From Paenibacillus pabuli NBRC 13638 (GTDB lineage Bacteria > Bacillota > Bacilli > Paenibacillales > Paenibacillaceae), in the NCBI RefSeq assembly GCF_001514495.1, contig NZ_BCNM01000013.1, forward strand, positions 176,127 to 240,126: DNA of 64,000 nt, read 5' to 3'. A program made the position numbers and the translations under genes. The notes under the pieces are model-generated. The model was not told the origin of the DNA and ran no database searches. It was given only the letters and a program-made list of their open reading frames with translations. Numbering within the stretch: position 1 is the first letter of the stretch; each line of letters opens with the position of its first letter. Of this stretch, positions 52,690-62,198 are shown one piece after another.

Positions 52690-54303
52690 TTGAAGAAACA
52701 GACATTTATCCAGGGAGCCATGATCCTGCTCGCGGCAGGTATTATCAATCGGATTCTGGGCTTCATCCCGCGCATTGCGCTGCCACGGGTTATCGGTGCA
52801 GAAGGTGTTGGCATCTACCAACTGAGCTACCCCTTTTTCATCGTGCTCGTCACATTAATTACAGGCGGTATCCCACTAGCCGTAGCCAAGCTAGTTGCTG
52901 AGGCGGATACAGGTGCCAACCGCTATTCACCCCAGCGAATTTTGCAAATCAGCTTGAGCTTTACACTAACTCTTGGTGTTGTGTTTATGTTTTTGTGTAT
53001 CATCTTCGCTCCTTGGGTCACTCGTTATGTTCTGACAGATGAGAGAGTATATCATACGTTTGTCAGCATGAGCCCCATGATTGCCATCATCGCCGTATCT
53101 GCTGTCTACAGAGGTTATTTCCAGGGGAAGCAGAACATGATGCCTACTGCCATTTCATCCATCGTTGAAACCATCATTCGTATCGTCTGTGTGATCTGGT
53201 TTGCGTGGCTCCTTTTGCCCCAGGGTATTGCCCAAGCTGCCGCAGGCGCCATGCTCGGAGCGCTTGTCGGCGAATTCTTCGGCATGCTCGTATTATTGTG
53301 GAACTATGCTAGACAGAAAAAGGAATCAGGACCTGATTTACTTCATTCCACTCGCACTTCTCACATGGAATCCAAGTCTAAGGTGATTAAACAGTCAACC
53401 GGATCACAGCCTGGACTACTACGTCGCTTACTCGCCATTTCGGTTCCGGTTACTGCTGGGAGATTGGTCGGTTCTCTGTCCTATTTGGCTGAAACAATTG
53501 TTACCGCCCAGAGTCTCGCTCTTGCCGGTATCTCCAAAGGACTCGCTACAGCTCAATATGGTGCGTTACAAGGCATGATTATTCCACTGCTGTTATTACC
53601 TGGTGCATTGACGTCCTCTTTAGCCACATCACTTGTGCCTTCCTTGTCAGAAGCTTCCGCTCAAGGTGATCGTGCCCTGATTCATAAACGAATGCACCAG
53701 GCCTTGCGGCTGGCACTCGTAACAGGTGCTCCATTTTCTGTATTTATGTATGTGCTTGCCGAACCGATGTGTCTCATGCTGTACAATGATGCATCGATCG
53801 GAAGCATGCTCAAGCTCATGGCTCCTTTTGCTTTGTTTATCTATATCCAGGCTCCGCTTCAAGCGGCTCTTCAGGCACTCGATCGTCCGGGAAAGGCACT
53901 GCTCAATACGTTTATTGGTGCTGTTATCAAAATTACGTTAATTTTAATGCTAGCATCCCGGCCGGAATATGGCATTTTTGGAGCGGTCATTGCCATTTGC
54001 GTGAACTCAACGGTAGTTACTCTGCTCCATGCAAGAAGTGTGCGCAGCCTGCTTCAGTTCCGTTTCAAAATCATGGATTGGGTCAAAACAGCGACGGGTA
54101 TGCTCATCATGGGTGGTGCGACTCTTGTGATTTACGAGCAAACTGCGACTTTGCTTCCGTTTTGGCTACGAATGATCCTCGCTCCTTTGGTTGGTTTGAT
54201 CGTTTATTTCATCGTTATGGGCTGGACTAAAATGATTGATTTTCACGATCTTTCCCGTGTTCCCATTATCGGTTCCTGGTTTAAGCGCCGTTCCCGTAAA
54301 TAA
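52690..54303 (+). CDS. spoVB: Stage V sporulation protein B (MurJ/MATE-like flippase)
   Basis: A 537-residue protein with about 14 membrane helices of the polysaccharide/lipid flippase superfamily. SpoVB is needed for spore cortex synthesis and is thought to move lipid-linked precursors across the outer forespore membrane. Conserved blocks: GIINRILGFIPRIALPRVIGAEGVGIYQL, GGIPLAVAKLVAE, YRGYFQGKQNMMPTA and GRLVGSLSYLAETI. Start TTG behind AGAGGGG. Divergent from comN; convergent with the DUF421 gene, leaving only 3 bp. Confidence 0.88.
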   Translation: MKKQTFIQGAMILLAAGIINRILGFIPRIALPRVIGAEGVGIYQLSYPFFIVLVTLITGGIPLAVAKLVAEADTGANRYSPQRILQISLSFTLTLGVVFMFLCIIFAPWVTRYVLTDERVYHTFVSMSPMIAIIAVSAVYRGYFQGKQNMMPTAISSIVETIIRIVCVIWFAWLLLPQGIAQAAAGAMLGALVGEFFGMLVLLWNYARQKKESGPDLLHSTRTSHMESKSKVIKQSTGSQPGLLRRLLAISVPVTAGRLVGSLSYLAETIVTAQSLALAGISKGLATAQYGALQGMIIPLLLLPGALTSSLATSLVPSLSEASAQGDRALIHKRMHQALRLALVTGAPFSVFMYVLAEPMCLMLYNDASIGSMLKLMAPFALFIYIQAPLQAALQALDRPGKALLNTFIGAVIKITLILMLASRPEYGIFGAVIAICVNSTVVTLLHARSVRSLLQFRFKIMDWVKTATGMLIMGGATLVIYEQTATLLPFWLRMILAPLVGLIVYFIVMGWTKMIDFHDLSRVPIIGSWFKRRSRK

Positions 54304-54306
54304 AAT

Positions 54307-55056
54307 TTACTTTTCATCTTTCAAACTTACGTATACTTTCCCGTTATGGTCGATGGAACATAAAAACACATCTTTGAAATCCAGAATTCCCTTCCCCTGC
54401 ATCTGATTTTTAAGCCAAAATCTTGTTTTCTGAATGAGCTCAAGGTTCTGGTCCTGCACTTTACCATCCATGATCAGAGGCAGGGGCAGCCCTTCATACT
54501 TAATATTTTGGAAGCCATCGACCTTTTCTTTTCTTGCTTTTTGTATGCTATTCGTAGATCCATCCTTGCCAGAGGCATTATTGCCATTGGAGGAGGACTG
54601 ATTTTTGGGGAAAACGGTTAACTTGCCTGTCGTCTCCAAAATGGCAAACTCCACTTCACCAATGCTATCAATATTTTGTTCCCGTAATTGAAGCAGAAGA
54701 TCATCCAGGTTGTACCGCTGCTTGCGCATCTCATCCCGATGTAATGTTCCCTTGGATATCAACACGGTTGGTTTCCCATCAATTATTAGCCGTAATTTAC
54801 GGCTCTTGAGACTGAGAAAAGCCATAACAATCTGCACGATAAGTACCGTCAACATGGGCACAATGCCATGGAATAGTGGTTTATCAATATCCTCAATTAC
54901 AAAAGCGGCAATCTCTGCAAGCATAATGGAAACCACCAGATCAAACATGGACAGCTTCCCAATTTCTCGTTTGCCCATCAGTCTGATTGCACCGTAAACG
55001 ATAAAATACATCAGTATGGTTCGAAAGACATGTGCACTGATATCTTCAAAATTCAC
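54307..55056 (-). CDS. DUF421 membrane protein (YrbG/YetF family)
   Basis: A 249-residue protein with three N-terminal membrane helices (ILMYFIVYGAIRLMGKREIGKLS onward) and the DUF421 domain (RKLRLIIDGKPTVLISKGTLHRDEMRKQRYNLDDLLLQLREQNI in parts, VEFAILETTGKLTVFPK). The middle has a Ser/Asn-rich insert (about 155-180). Relatives in spore formers include spore-membrane proteins; role otherwise unclear. GTG start with GAAGGAGG upstream. Same position as B. subtilis yrbG. Confidence 0.88.
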   Translation of the reverse strand: MNFEDISAHVFRTILMYFIVYGAIRLMGKREIGKLSMFDLVVSIMLAEIAAFVIEDIDKPLFHGIVPMLTVLIVQIVMAFLSLKSRKLRLIIDGKPTVLISKGTLHRDEMRKQRYNLDDLLLQLREQNIDSIGEVEFAILETTGKLTVFPKNQSSSNGNNASGKDGSTNSIQKARKEKVDGFQNIKYEGLPLPLIMDGKVQDQNLELIQKTRFWLKNQMQGKGILDFKDVFLCSIDHNGKVYVSLKDEK

Positions 55057-55239
55057 AACAGGGTTCCTCCTTCAAATCCGAGTTTTATACAGGTACCTGC
55101 AGCGTAATCCCTATTTTGGCCTGAAGCTTACAGGCTCATGCAAATTTAAACTGTTCATTTAATGGAAAATTCAGTTCATAAGTCGGAAGGCTTGACCATA
55201 CACTGTATTAATTTCAAACTTGTACAAGGGGGTTGCTTC

Positions 55240-55632
55240 ATGCAGTTGATTCGCCGAATGGTTTCATTTCGAATGACTAACCCGACTCTTTCCGGCCTCT
55301 GTCATGCTTTTGTGTGGATGTTGCTGGGCGCACTGATTCTATCCTTCTTTCTCTGGATGACTGGAATGCGGGAACAGGATCTTTCTCTGTATACGTACGT
55401 CGTTCATGGCTTGTCCTTGCTGGTCGGTGGATTTATATCCGGTAAAAGGTCAGGTGAGAAAGGCTGGTATCATGGGGGCATTACGGGAGTGATCTACGGG
55501 CTGATTGTGTTACTGATTGGATTTCTGGCACTCGATGCTTCATTCAATTGGAAAGATAGTCTGCAGCTTGCAAGTGCATTTCTAATCTCTGCGCTCGGGG
55601 GCATTTTTGGAGTCAACACACGGAGATCATAG
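55240..55632 (+). CDS. TIGR04086/YrzE family membrane protein
   Basis: A 130-residue, four-helix membrane protein (AFVWMLLGALILSFFLWM, YVVHGLSLLVGGFISGKRSG, GVIYGLIVLLIGFLAL, ASAFLISALGGIFGVN). The layout matches the YrzE family of spore formers; function unknown. The ATG at 55240 has AAGGGGG eight bases upstream. Divergent from DUF421 and convergent with yajC. Confidence 0.82.
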   Translation: MQLIRRMVSFRMTNPTLSGLCHAFVWMLLGALILSFFLWMTGMREQDLSLYTYVVHGLSLLVGGFISGKRSGEKGWYHGGITGVIYGLIVLLIGFLALDASFNWKDSLQLASAFLISALGGIFGVNTRRS

Positions 55633-55664
55633 AGGGAGTACCGAGGTACCATTCGTCATAAAAA

Positions 55665-55703
55665 TAAAAAGAGAACCGGGCCTCCAAAAGAGATCCGGTT
55701 CTC
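55665..55703 (-). terminator. Terminator after yajC
   Basis: GAGAACCGG pairs with CCGGTTCTC around an AGGCC-containing loop; on the minus strand a T-rich tail (TTTTTATTTT) follows. It ends the ruvC-to-yajC run. Confidence 0.8.
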
Positions 55704-55772
55704 TGAACAATAAGAATACGCTGAAAACGTACTCTTAGCTCATAGCCTTACAGGCTTTAACACATCTATAAT

Positions 55773-56084
55773 TTATTCAGCCGTTTCACGCGCAACTGCA
55801 CTGCTAATCGCATTGCGATCAAATGTAAGTTTGGTTACATCGTTAACACGCAATACAACCACGTCATCCGTGATTTCAGCAATGGTTCCGTGAAGGCCAC
55901 CGATTGTAACAATTTTATCGCCTTTTTTCAACTGGCCGAGCATGGCGTTACGTTGTTTCTGCTTTTTATTCTGTGGACGAATCATCAAGAAGTAAAAAAT
56001 CGCAACCATAAGTACCAGAGGTACGATCAGAGACACAATTCCTCCGCCCGCATTGGCCGTTGTAGCTGTTAATCCTTGGAACAT
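55773..56084 (-). CDS. yajC: Preprotein translocase subunit YajC
   Basis: A 103-residue single-span protein that associates with SecDF. Membrane helix IVSLIVPLVLMVAIFYFLMI then RPQNKKQKQRNAMLGQLKKGDKIVTIGGLHGTI in the cytosol (split here across two conserved blocks). Start ATG with GGGGGAG upstream, 65 bp after tgt in the same direction. Confidence 0.94.
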   Translation of the reverse strand: MFQGLTATTANAGGGIVSLIVPLVLMVAIFYFLMIRPQNKKQKQRNAMLGQLKKGDKIVTIGGLHGTIAEITDDVVVLRVNDVTKLTFDRNAISSAVARETAE

Positions 56085-56149
56085 TCAAACTCCCCCTTAT
56101 CGACTATACATACAAATAACCTTCTTACTTCGGTTCTGCAAAAACCTGA

Positions 56150-57286
56150 TCAGAAACCTTTGTCATTGTCGTGAAGACCATATTGATCGAAAAATTCATC
56201 CCGGAAATCAAGCAGACGATCTTCCATTATGGCTTTGCGCACATTGCGCATCAAATTCTGCAAGAAATGAAGATTGTGAATGGTTGTCAAACGCAAGCCA
56301 AACGTTTCATCCGCCTTGATTAAATGACGCAGATAAGCTCTGGAATAGTTACGACAAGTGTAGCAATCACATTCAGGGTCCAGTGGCCCAAAATCGGTTG
56401 CAAACTTGGCATTACGAACTACCAGTCGTCCCTGGCTGGTCATCGTAGTTCCGTTACGGGCAATTCGGGTAGGCAGAACACAATCGAACATGTCCACTCC
56501 GCGAATCGATCCCTCAATCAATGCATCGGGTGAACCTACACCCATCAAATAGCGTGGTTTATTGGACGGCAACAAAGGAACTGTATAATCCAATACGCCA
56601 TACATCAAATGTTTCGGTTCTCCAACACTCAGTCCACCAATAGCATACCCCGGGAAATCCATGGAAGTCAAATCTGCCGCGCTCTGACGGCGAAGATCTT
56701 CATGCATGCCTCCCTGTACAATGGCAAACAGCCCTTGATCATTCGGACGAGCATGACTTTCCAGACAACGTTCTGCCCAGCGGCTCGTTCTTTCAAGTGA
56801 TTTTTTCACATATTCGTACTCAGCCGGATAAGGTGGACACTCATCAAACGCCATCATGATATCGGAACCCAGTGCATTCTGAATCTCCATTGCAACTTCA
56901 GGTGAAAGGAACTTTTTGTCCCCGTTGAGATGGGAGCGGAAGTTAACACCCTCTTCTGTAATTTTGCGCATCTCACTGAGAGAAAACACTTGAAACCCGC
57001 CGCTATCGGTCAAAATCGGGCGATCCCAGTTCATGAATTTGTGCAATCCGCCAGCCTGACGAATAATTTCATGGCCCGGTCTCAGAAATAGATGATACGT
57101 ATTGCTCAGAATGATCTGAGCATCCATCTCTTTCAGTTCTTCGGGACTCATTGTTTTCACCGTCGCCTGTGTTCCTACGGGCATGAAGGTTGGTGTCTCA
57201 ATAATACCGTGAGGTGTATGTACACGTCCCAGACGAGCTCCGGATTGTTTGCAGGTTTTGATATGTTCATACGTAATTGCTGCCAT
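56150..57286 (-). CDS. tgt: Queuine/preQ1 tRNA-ribosyltransferase
   Basis: A 378-residue TGT that swaps G34 for preQ1 in GUN-anticodon tRNAs. SGGFQVFSLSEMRKI with the substrate pocket, MAFDECPPYP, GGLSVGEP, nucleophile aspartate in GVDMFDCVLPTR, and the zinc site CDCYTCRNYSRAYLRHL. Full family length. Part of queA-tgt-yajC on one strand. Confidence 0.96.
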   Translation of the reverse strand: MAAITYEHIKTCKQSGARLGRVHTPHGIIETPTFMPVGTQATVKTMSPEELKEMDAQIILSNTYHLFLRPGHEIIRQAGGLHKFMNWDRPILTDSGGFQVFSLSEMRKITEEGVNFRSHLNGDKKFLSPEVAMEIQNALGSDIMMAFDECPPYPAEYEYVKKSLERTSRWAERCLESHARPNDQGLFAIVQGGMHEDLRRQSAADLTSMDFPGYAIGGLSVGEPKHLMYGVLDYTVPLLPSNKPRYLMGVGSPDALIEGSIRGVDMFDCVLPTRIARNGTTMTSQGRLVVRNAKFATDFGPLDPECDCYTCRNYSRAYLRHLIKADETFGLRLTTIHNLHFLQNLMRNVRKAIMEDRLLDFRDEFFDQYGLHDNDKGF

Positions 57287-57326
57287 TGGTTTTAATCATC
57301 CTCTAGAAATTAATCGTATTGCCTTA

Positions 57327-58355
57327 TTAATAAATCAACATAGCATCGCCAAAACTAAAGAAACGGTACTGCTCTTTAATCGCTTCCTCATATGCCTGCA
57401 TAATATGCTCTCTACCCGCCAGCGCACTGACCAGCATAACCAACGTGGATTTCGGGAGATGAAAATTCGTAAGCATTCCATCGATCACTTTGAATGTATA
57501 TCCCGGGTAAATAAAGATCTTGGTCCAGCCACTGCTTTCTTGCAACTGCCCATTCTCAAACTTGCTACCTACCGTTTCCAGTGTTCGACAACTCGTTGTC
57601 CCTACCGCAAATATACGATTGCCACGTTTTTTCGTTTCATTAATCAGATCCGCCGTCTCTTTAGACAAGGAATAATATTCCTCATGCATGACATGCTCCT
57701 CCACAACATCCACTGACATTGGCCGGAAAGTTCCGAGTCCAACATGGAGGGTGATGAAGGCGACATTCACGCCTTTGTCCCGAATTCGATCCAGCAGTTC
57801 ATCGGTAAAATGTAGTCCTGCTGTTGGCGCGGCTGCCGATCCTTCGTGTTTCGCATAGACGGTTTGGTACCTCTCCCGGTCATCCAGTGTCTCTTTGATA
57901 TACGGAGGCAACGGCATTTCTCCCAGACGATCCAGAATCTCCTGAAAGATGCCATCATAGGAGAACGTAAGCATACGAGCCCCCATTTCGCCTTCTTCAT
58001 CAATGACTGCTTTGAGCTCGTCGCCAAAAACGATGACCGAACCGGCCTTCAATTTCTTGCCTGGTTTAACCAGCGCTTCCCAACGATCGCCTTCCACGTT
58101 TTTGAGCAAAAGCACCTCTGCCTTTGCTCCGGTATCCTCTTTGGTCCCAAACAACCTGGCTGGAAGAACACGAGTATCGTTTAACACCAGTGTATCTCCA
58201 GGCTGAAGAAATTCAATAATATCAGGAAACGTGTGGTGTTTAACCTCACCGCTTTCCTTGTTTAAGGTCAGTAACCGGGACGCCGTGCGTTCAAGCAATG
58301 GTGTCTGTGCAATGAGTTGCTCCGGCAATTCAAAATCATATAAGTTCACATTCAT
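57327..58355 (-). CDS. queA: S-adenosylmethionine:tRNA ribosyltransferase-isomerase
   Basis: A 342-residue enzyme that builds epoxyqueuosine from preQ1-tRNA and SAM. Conserved blocks YDFELPEQLIAQTPLLERTASRLL (two parts), LVLNDTRVLPARLFG, SAAAPTAGLHFTDELL, VGLGTFRPM and GTTSCRTLE. The ATG at 58355 lies about ten bases after AAGGA and overlaps no neighbour; it starts 7 bp after the SpoIID-like gene ends. Confidence 0.96.
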   Translation of the reverse strand: MNVNLYDFELPEQLIAQTPLLERTASRLLTLNKESGEVKHHTFPDIIEFLQPGDTLVLNDTRVLPARLFGTKEDTGAKAEVLLLKNVEGDRWEALVKPGKKLKAGSVIVFGDELKAVIDEEGEMGARMLTFSYDGIFQEILDRLGEMPLPPYIKETLDDRERYQTVYAKHEGSAAAPTAGLHFTDELLDRIRDKGVNVAFITLHVGLGTFRPMSVDVVEEHVMHEEYYSLSKETADLINETKKRGNRIFAVGTTSCRTLETVGSKFENGQLQESSGWTKIFIYPGYTFKVIDGMLTNFHLPKSTLVMLVSALAGREHIMQAYEEAIKEQYRFFSFGDAMLIY

Positions 58356-58362
58356 CTTGGAT

Positions 58363-60450
58363 TCATTCCTTAACAATAGTCGCATTTTGATAATAGTGTT
58401 TCAATATTGCCTGGTAATCATACCCTTCATCAGCCATGCCTTTGGCTCCCCATTGGGACAAACCCAATCCGTGGCCGTTGCCCTGACCAATAAACATGAA
58501 GGTTTGGCCCTGCGTTACAGCTCTCGCTTGACCATCACCGCTCATCACTACAAGAGCATTACTGGATGAAGTTCCTGTACCGGAAGCAGATAGTACAGCT
58601 GCCCCTTGTGAGCCGGTTTTGCTTGCCGTCTTGCCGTCAGCGCCTAATACAGTATAACTTCCGGTCCCTGCAATATCAAATAAAGTGCTCGGTAATCCAC
58701 CTAAAGCAGAGCGGTATGTATCTGCATATTTTACCGTCATGGGCTGGCCGTTGGCAGTAACTTCAAGTGCTCTTCCTGATGGCCCGCGCTTGGTGACTTC
58801 GAGCGTTGAGATGGAGGATGGAACAGTAGAAGTCGTTTTACCCTGCAGGGTTTTAACCAACTGGGCTGACGTGAACGGTCCTCTTACCCAAGCATAATCG
58901 TTGGACTGCGGCACTCTGGCCAGAACAACAGCCTCGTTGCCTGGATTCATTTTCGCTATCGGCTCAACATTTGACTGAATTAACGGAATGGGACGCACAT
59001 TGGTATTTTGGGCAGTAACCGTCACTTTGGCCAGCCCTGCATCTGTTTTGGTCGTCAGTTCCTTTATATTATCTTCACGGATGTACCCGCTGACTCCAGA
59101 GCTCAGCAGTACATGGTACCATGTATGTAAGCCTGCTTGAGCCGACGTGTCCCCGGGACTGTCTACATTACTGAACACACCCGCGCCTCCGTTCCATACT
59201 TCGGATGGATGTGCAGTCTTTCCCCCCGCATTGGAAGAGAATACAGCTTCCACAATTTTACCACCGCTCTTGATAACTTCTCCAGAGGTGGCGTCAACTG
59301 CACTGGAGACTTTATCATTTTCTGAACCCATTCCGTTGTATGCCTGACTCAGCGTTGTATCCACAACATTGGCAATTTTGAAACGGTCTCCCTGTTGAAG
59401 CGCATAAGAGCGTGCAGCGACAGCCTGTACTTTCAGCGCCTCTGTTGGCCACGATGAATAAACTTCTGCACCGACAACAGAGTATAAATATTGCTCCAGT
59501 GGAACTACATTAACCAAAGCCAAATCGCCGCTTACAATGCTAATTTCCATGTCACCGCGATACGTCCGCCCGGAACGCTCCACCACTTTGATTCCGCTGC
59601 CGTCTCCTTGCACAAAGACTTTAGCTTCACTGCCGGCAATAGTGTAATGCGGGGCTGTTTTTAAGGTGTCTGTACTTAAGCCTGCATCCTGGCGGATTAT
59701 AAGTGCGGCACTATTACTATTTACCGGAGATAGGCTTACTCCCGGAACGCTGGCTTCCACATTTTTCTTCAGTGCTGCCAGCTCTGCATCACTTGTAGCT
59801 TCTCCAATCCATACCGTATACCCCTGAGTACCGCCACTCAGCTGCAGTACTGTATAAGAGCTAAACCCCGCTCCAGCTATGGAAGACAGTGCTGCCTCAG
59901 CCTCTTGAAGCGAACTGTAGGTTCCTGTAGAGAGACGTTTGCTGCCGGTCACTGCGGGCTGCTGGCCACCCAGCACAGCTGCTGTTACCTTCTGTACACG
60001 TGCTACCGCTTGTCCAGCCAAGGCTTCTGTAGCATAATTCCCCGTGTACAGCTGGTAAGTCGCTTTCCCACTCAGAGACGATGTAAATAACAATGGCTTG
60101 TCACTGGTTGCCTGCAACAATTTTGCAGCTGCTGCCGCCGTTTTGAAATCGCCTGTTTCCAACACTTTTACGCGGAATCCATCCACAGTGAAACGAATTT
60201 GTCCTGCTGGAAGAGTTATACTTGCTCCGCTTTCCGAACCAATATTCCATGTTCCACCCGACTCAAGCGTAATCAGTGGTGTAGTCGCTTTATACGTACT
60301 CCCCAGGTTCGCAAACATGGCTACCCGGATCATCTGCCCGTTGCCCTCAGCGGCATAAACAGGCACTTGCAGGCATCCTACGGTCAACAGAGCTGCGGCC
60401 AATACCTTCAAACGCCGACTCCACTTCTTCGTTTGCATTACTTTCCCCAC
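58363..60450 (-). CDS. SpoIID/LytB-domain protein with SPOR-like repeats
   Basis: A 695-residue exported protein. Signal peptide (RLKVLAAALLTVGCLQVPVYA). Two SPOR-like repeats follow (about 120-240, YQLYTGNYATEALAGQAVARVQ and STGTYSSLQEAEAALSSIAGAGF in parts). The SpoIID/LytB domain (about 295-690) has VVPLEQYLYSVVGAEVYSSWP, EALKVQAVAARSYAL, VFSSNAGGKT and the C-terminal GQGNGHGLGLSQWGAKGMA. An SH3-like insert (about 460-550) splits the domain. SpoIID is a lytic transglycosylase in engulfment; this larger paralogue may act on spore or cell wall. GTG at 60450 has AGAGGAG upstream; ATG at 60438 is equally possible. Confidence 0.88.
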   Translation of the reverse strand: MGKVMQTKKWSRRLKVLAAALLTVGCLQVPVYAAEGNGQMIRVAMFANLGSTYKATTPLITLESGGTWNIGSESGASITLPAGQIRFTVDGFRVKVLETGDFKTAAAAAKLLQATSDKPLLFTSSLSGKATYQLYTGNYATEALAGQAVARVQKVTAAVLGGQQPAVTGSKRLSTGTYSSLQEAEAALSSIAGAGFSSYTVLQLSGGTQGYTVWIGEATSDAELAALKKNVEASVPGVSLSPVNSNSAALIIRQDAGLSTDTLKTAPHYTIAGSEAKVFVQGDGSGIKVVERSGRTYRGDMEISIVSGDLALVNVVPLEQYLYSVVGAEVYSSWPTEALKVQAVAARSYALQQGDRFKIANVVDTTLSQAYNGMGSENDKVSSAVDATSGEVIKSGGKIVEAVFSSNAGGKTAHPSEVWNGGAGVFSNVDSPGDTSAQAGLHTWYHVLLSSGVSGYIREDNIKELTTKTDAGLAKVTVTAQNTNVRPIPLIQSNVEPIAKMNPGNEAVVLARVPQSNDYAWVRGPFTSAQLVKTLQGKTTSTVPSSISTLEVTKRGPSGRALEVTANGQPMTVKYADTYRSALGGLPSTLFDIAGTGSYTVLGADGKTASKTGSQGAAVLSASGTGTSSSNALVVMSGDGQARAVTQGQTFMFIGQGNGHGLGLSQWGAKGMADEGYDYQAILKHYYQNATIVKE

Positions 60451-60517
60451 GATCAGACTCCTCTCCATATTGCTCCCAAGTTTTATTTAAGATATCCGAT
60501 TGATATAAAATTTTAAA

Positions 60518-61528
60518 TTACTTCCCATCTCTCGGTGGAACCGGCAGTCCCAAATGATGATAGGCCATATCCGTTACAATTCTGCCTCTTGGTGTGCGTT
60601 GAAGCATGCCAATCTGCAGCAGATAAGGCTCGTAGACATCCTCAATGGTCTGGCTCTCCTCACCAATTGTAGCGGCAATCGTATCCAATCCCACCGGGCC
60701 TCCCCGGAAACTATTAATCATTGATTTGAGCATTTTGTGATCAATTTCGTCCAATCCACGTGGATCAATCTGAAGGCGTTGCAGTGCTTCTTCCGCGAGT
60801 GCCTGTGTGATGATGCCATCTCCCCGTACCTGGGCAAAGTCACGCACCCTTTTCAGGAGTCGATTGGCTATCCTCGGCGTCCCACGGGAGCGCAATGCGA
60901 TTTCTTCGGCTGCATTACCAATAATCTCCACCCCTAAAATCTCTGAGGCTCGTGAGACGATATAGGCCAGCTCATCCACCGTGTAGAACTCCAGCCGACT
61001 AATAACGCCAAACCGGTCTCTAAGAGGGGCAGACAGCAAGCCTGCACGCGTTGTAGCGCCAATCAGAGTAAACGATGGCAGATCAAGACGTACGGAACGG
61101 GCACTTGGACCTTTACCGATCATGATATCCAACGCAAAGTCCTCCATCGCCGGGTACATCACTTCTTCTACCGTACGATGAAGACGGTGAATCTCGTCAA
61201 TAAACAGGACATCCCCCTCTTGCAAGTTTGTGAGCAACGCGGCCAGATCACCTGGGCGTTCTATTGCTGGTCCCGATGTCGTCCGTAGGTTAACGCCCAA
61301 TTCGTTGGCTATGATGTTAGCAAGTGTTGTTTTCCCCAGTCCAGGTGGACCATATAACAGCACATGATCGAGCGCCTCATTACGCATTTTGGCGGCCTCA
61401 ATGTATATTTTCAAATTTTCCTTGACCTGGTTCTGCCCAATATATTCATTCAGATACCGGGGACGAAGGCTCAGCTCAACCGCTTGGTCCTCCATCATCA
61501 GGTTCGCGGAAATAATCCGGTCATCCAT
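60518..61528 (-). CDS. ruvB: Holliday junction branch migration helicase RuvB
   Basis: A 336-residue AAA+ motor. LRPRYLNEYIGQNQVKENL, Walker A YGPPGLGKTTLA (about 59-70), Walker B LFIDEIHRL, sensor GATTRAGLLSAPLRDRFG and the C-terminal winged helix (IDPRGLDEIDHK, RTPRGR). ATG at 61528 has GGTAGGG six bases upstream; an ATG two codons earlier touches the site. It lies 55 bp after ruvA. Confidence 0.96.
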   Translation of the reverse strand: MDDRIISANLMMEDQAVELSLRPRYLNEYIGQNQVKENLKIYIEAAKMRNEALDHVLLYGPPGLGKTTLANIIANELGVNLRTTSGPAIERPGDLAALLTNLQEGDVLFIDEIHRLHRTVEEVMYPAMEDFALDIMIGKGPSARSVRLDLPSFTLIGATTRAGLLSAPLRDRFGVISRLEFYTVDELAYIVSRASEILGVEIIGNAAEEIALRSRGTPRIANRLLKRVRDFAQVRGDGIITQALAEEALQRLQIDPRGLDEIDHKMLKSMINSFRGGPVGLDTIAATIGEESQTIEDVYEPYLLQIGMLQRTPRGRIVTDMAYHHLGLPVPPRDGK

Positions 61529-61583
61529 GTTCATCCCTACCTTTTTTGTGCGGGTTACTGCTTGATTCGATATGCAAAATTAG

Positions 61584-62198
61584 TTATCCCGTAAACAGCA
61601 TTTGCAGTGCCCGTTTCATCAACACATCGACAGAATCGGCCGAGGTAACATCCTTCTTCAGCTTGAGCCATACCTTATCCAGTTCACTGTCTGTATAACC
61701 CAACGCCTTGAGACCTTCACGTGCTTCGTCCCAGGCAGAGCCGCTTCCTGCTTCTTCTGAAGGTGGAGCGAACAAACCTGTTGCATATGTTGCAGCCCCG
61801 AATCCATCCAGTTTGTCCTTGAGATCCAGGATCATACGTTGTGCTGTTTTCTTGCCAATTCCCGGCAGCTTGGTCAGAAACGTCAGATTCTCTTGATAAA
61901 TTGCTGTCACGACATGGTCCGGCGTACCGCCAGCGAGTATCCCCAGAGCTACTTTAGGTCCAATACCTGATACCTCGATCAGCTTGCGAAATAACTTCTG
62001 TTCCTCCCGAGTAGCAAAACCAAACAGCAACATCGCATCTTCACGTACATGATGATGGGTATACACCATAATTTCGCCTTCTTGCTTCGCGAATGCATAT
62101 GGATTCGGACAGAACACACGATAACCGACACCATGAACATCAAGTACAATATATTCATTCTCCAGATGTACAAACTGTCCTCTTAAAAAATCAATCAT
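61584..62198 (-). CDS. ruvA: Holliday junction DNA-binding protein RuvA
   Basis: A 204-residue protein: N-terminal OB-fold (MIDFLRGQFVHLENEYIVLDV), helix-hairpin-helix pairs (LIEVSGIGPKVALGIL and LTKLPGIGKKTAQRMILDLKDK) and a C-terminal RuvB-binding domain (ALKALGYTDSELDKV-like). Its ATG overlaps the ruvC stop by four bases (ATGA). Confidence 0.95.
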   Translation of the reverse strand: MIDFLRGQFVHLENEYIVLDVHGVGYRVFCPNPYAFAKQEGEIMVYTHHHVREDAMLLFGFATREEQKLFRKLIEVSGIGPKVALGILAGGTPDHVVTAIYQENLTFLTKLPGIGKKTAQRMILDLKDKLDGFGAATYATGLFAPPSEEAGSGSAWDEAREGLKALGYTDSELDKVWLKLKKDVTSADSVDVLMKRALQMLFTG

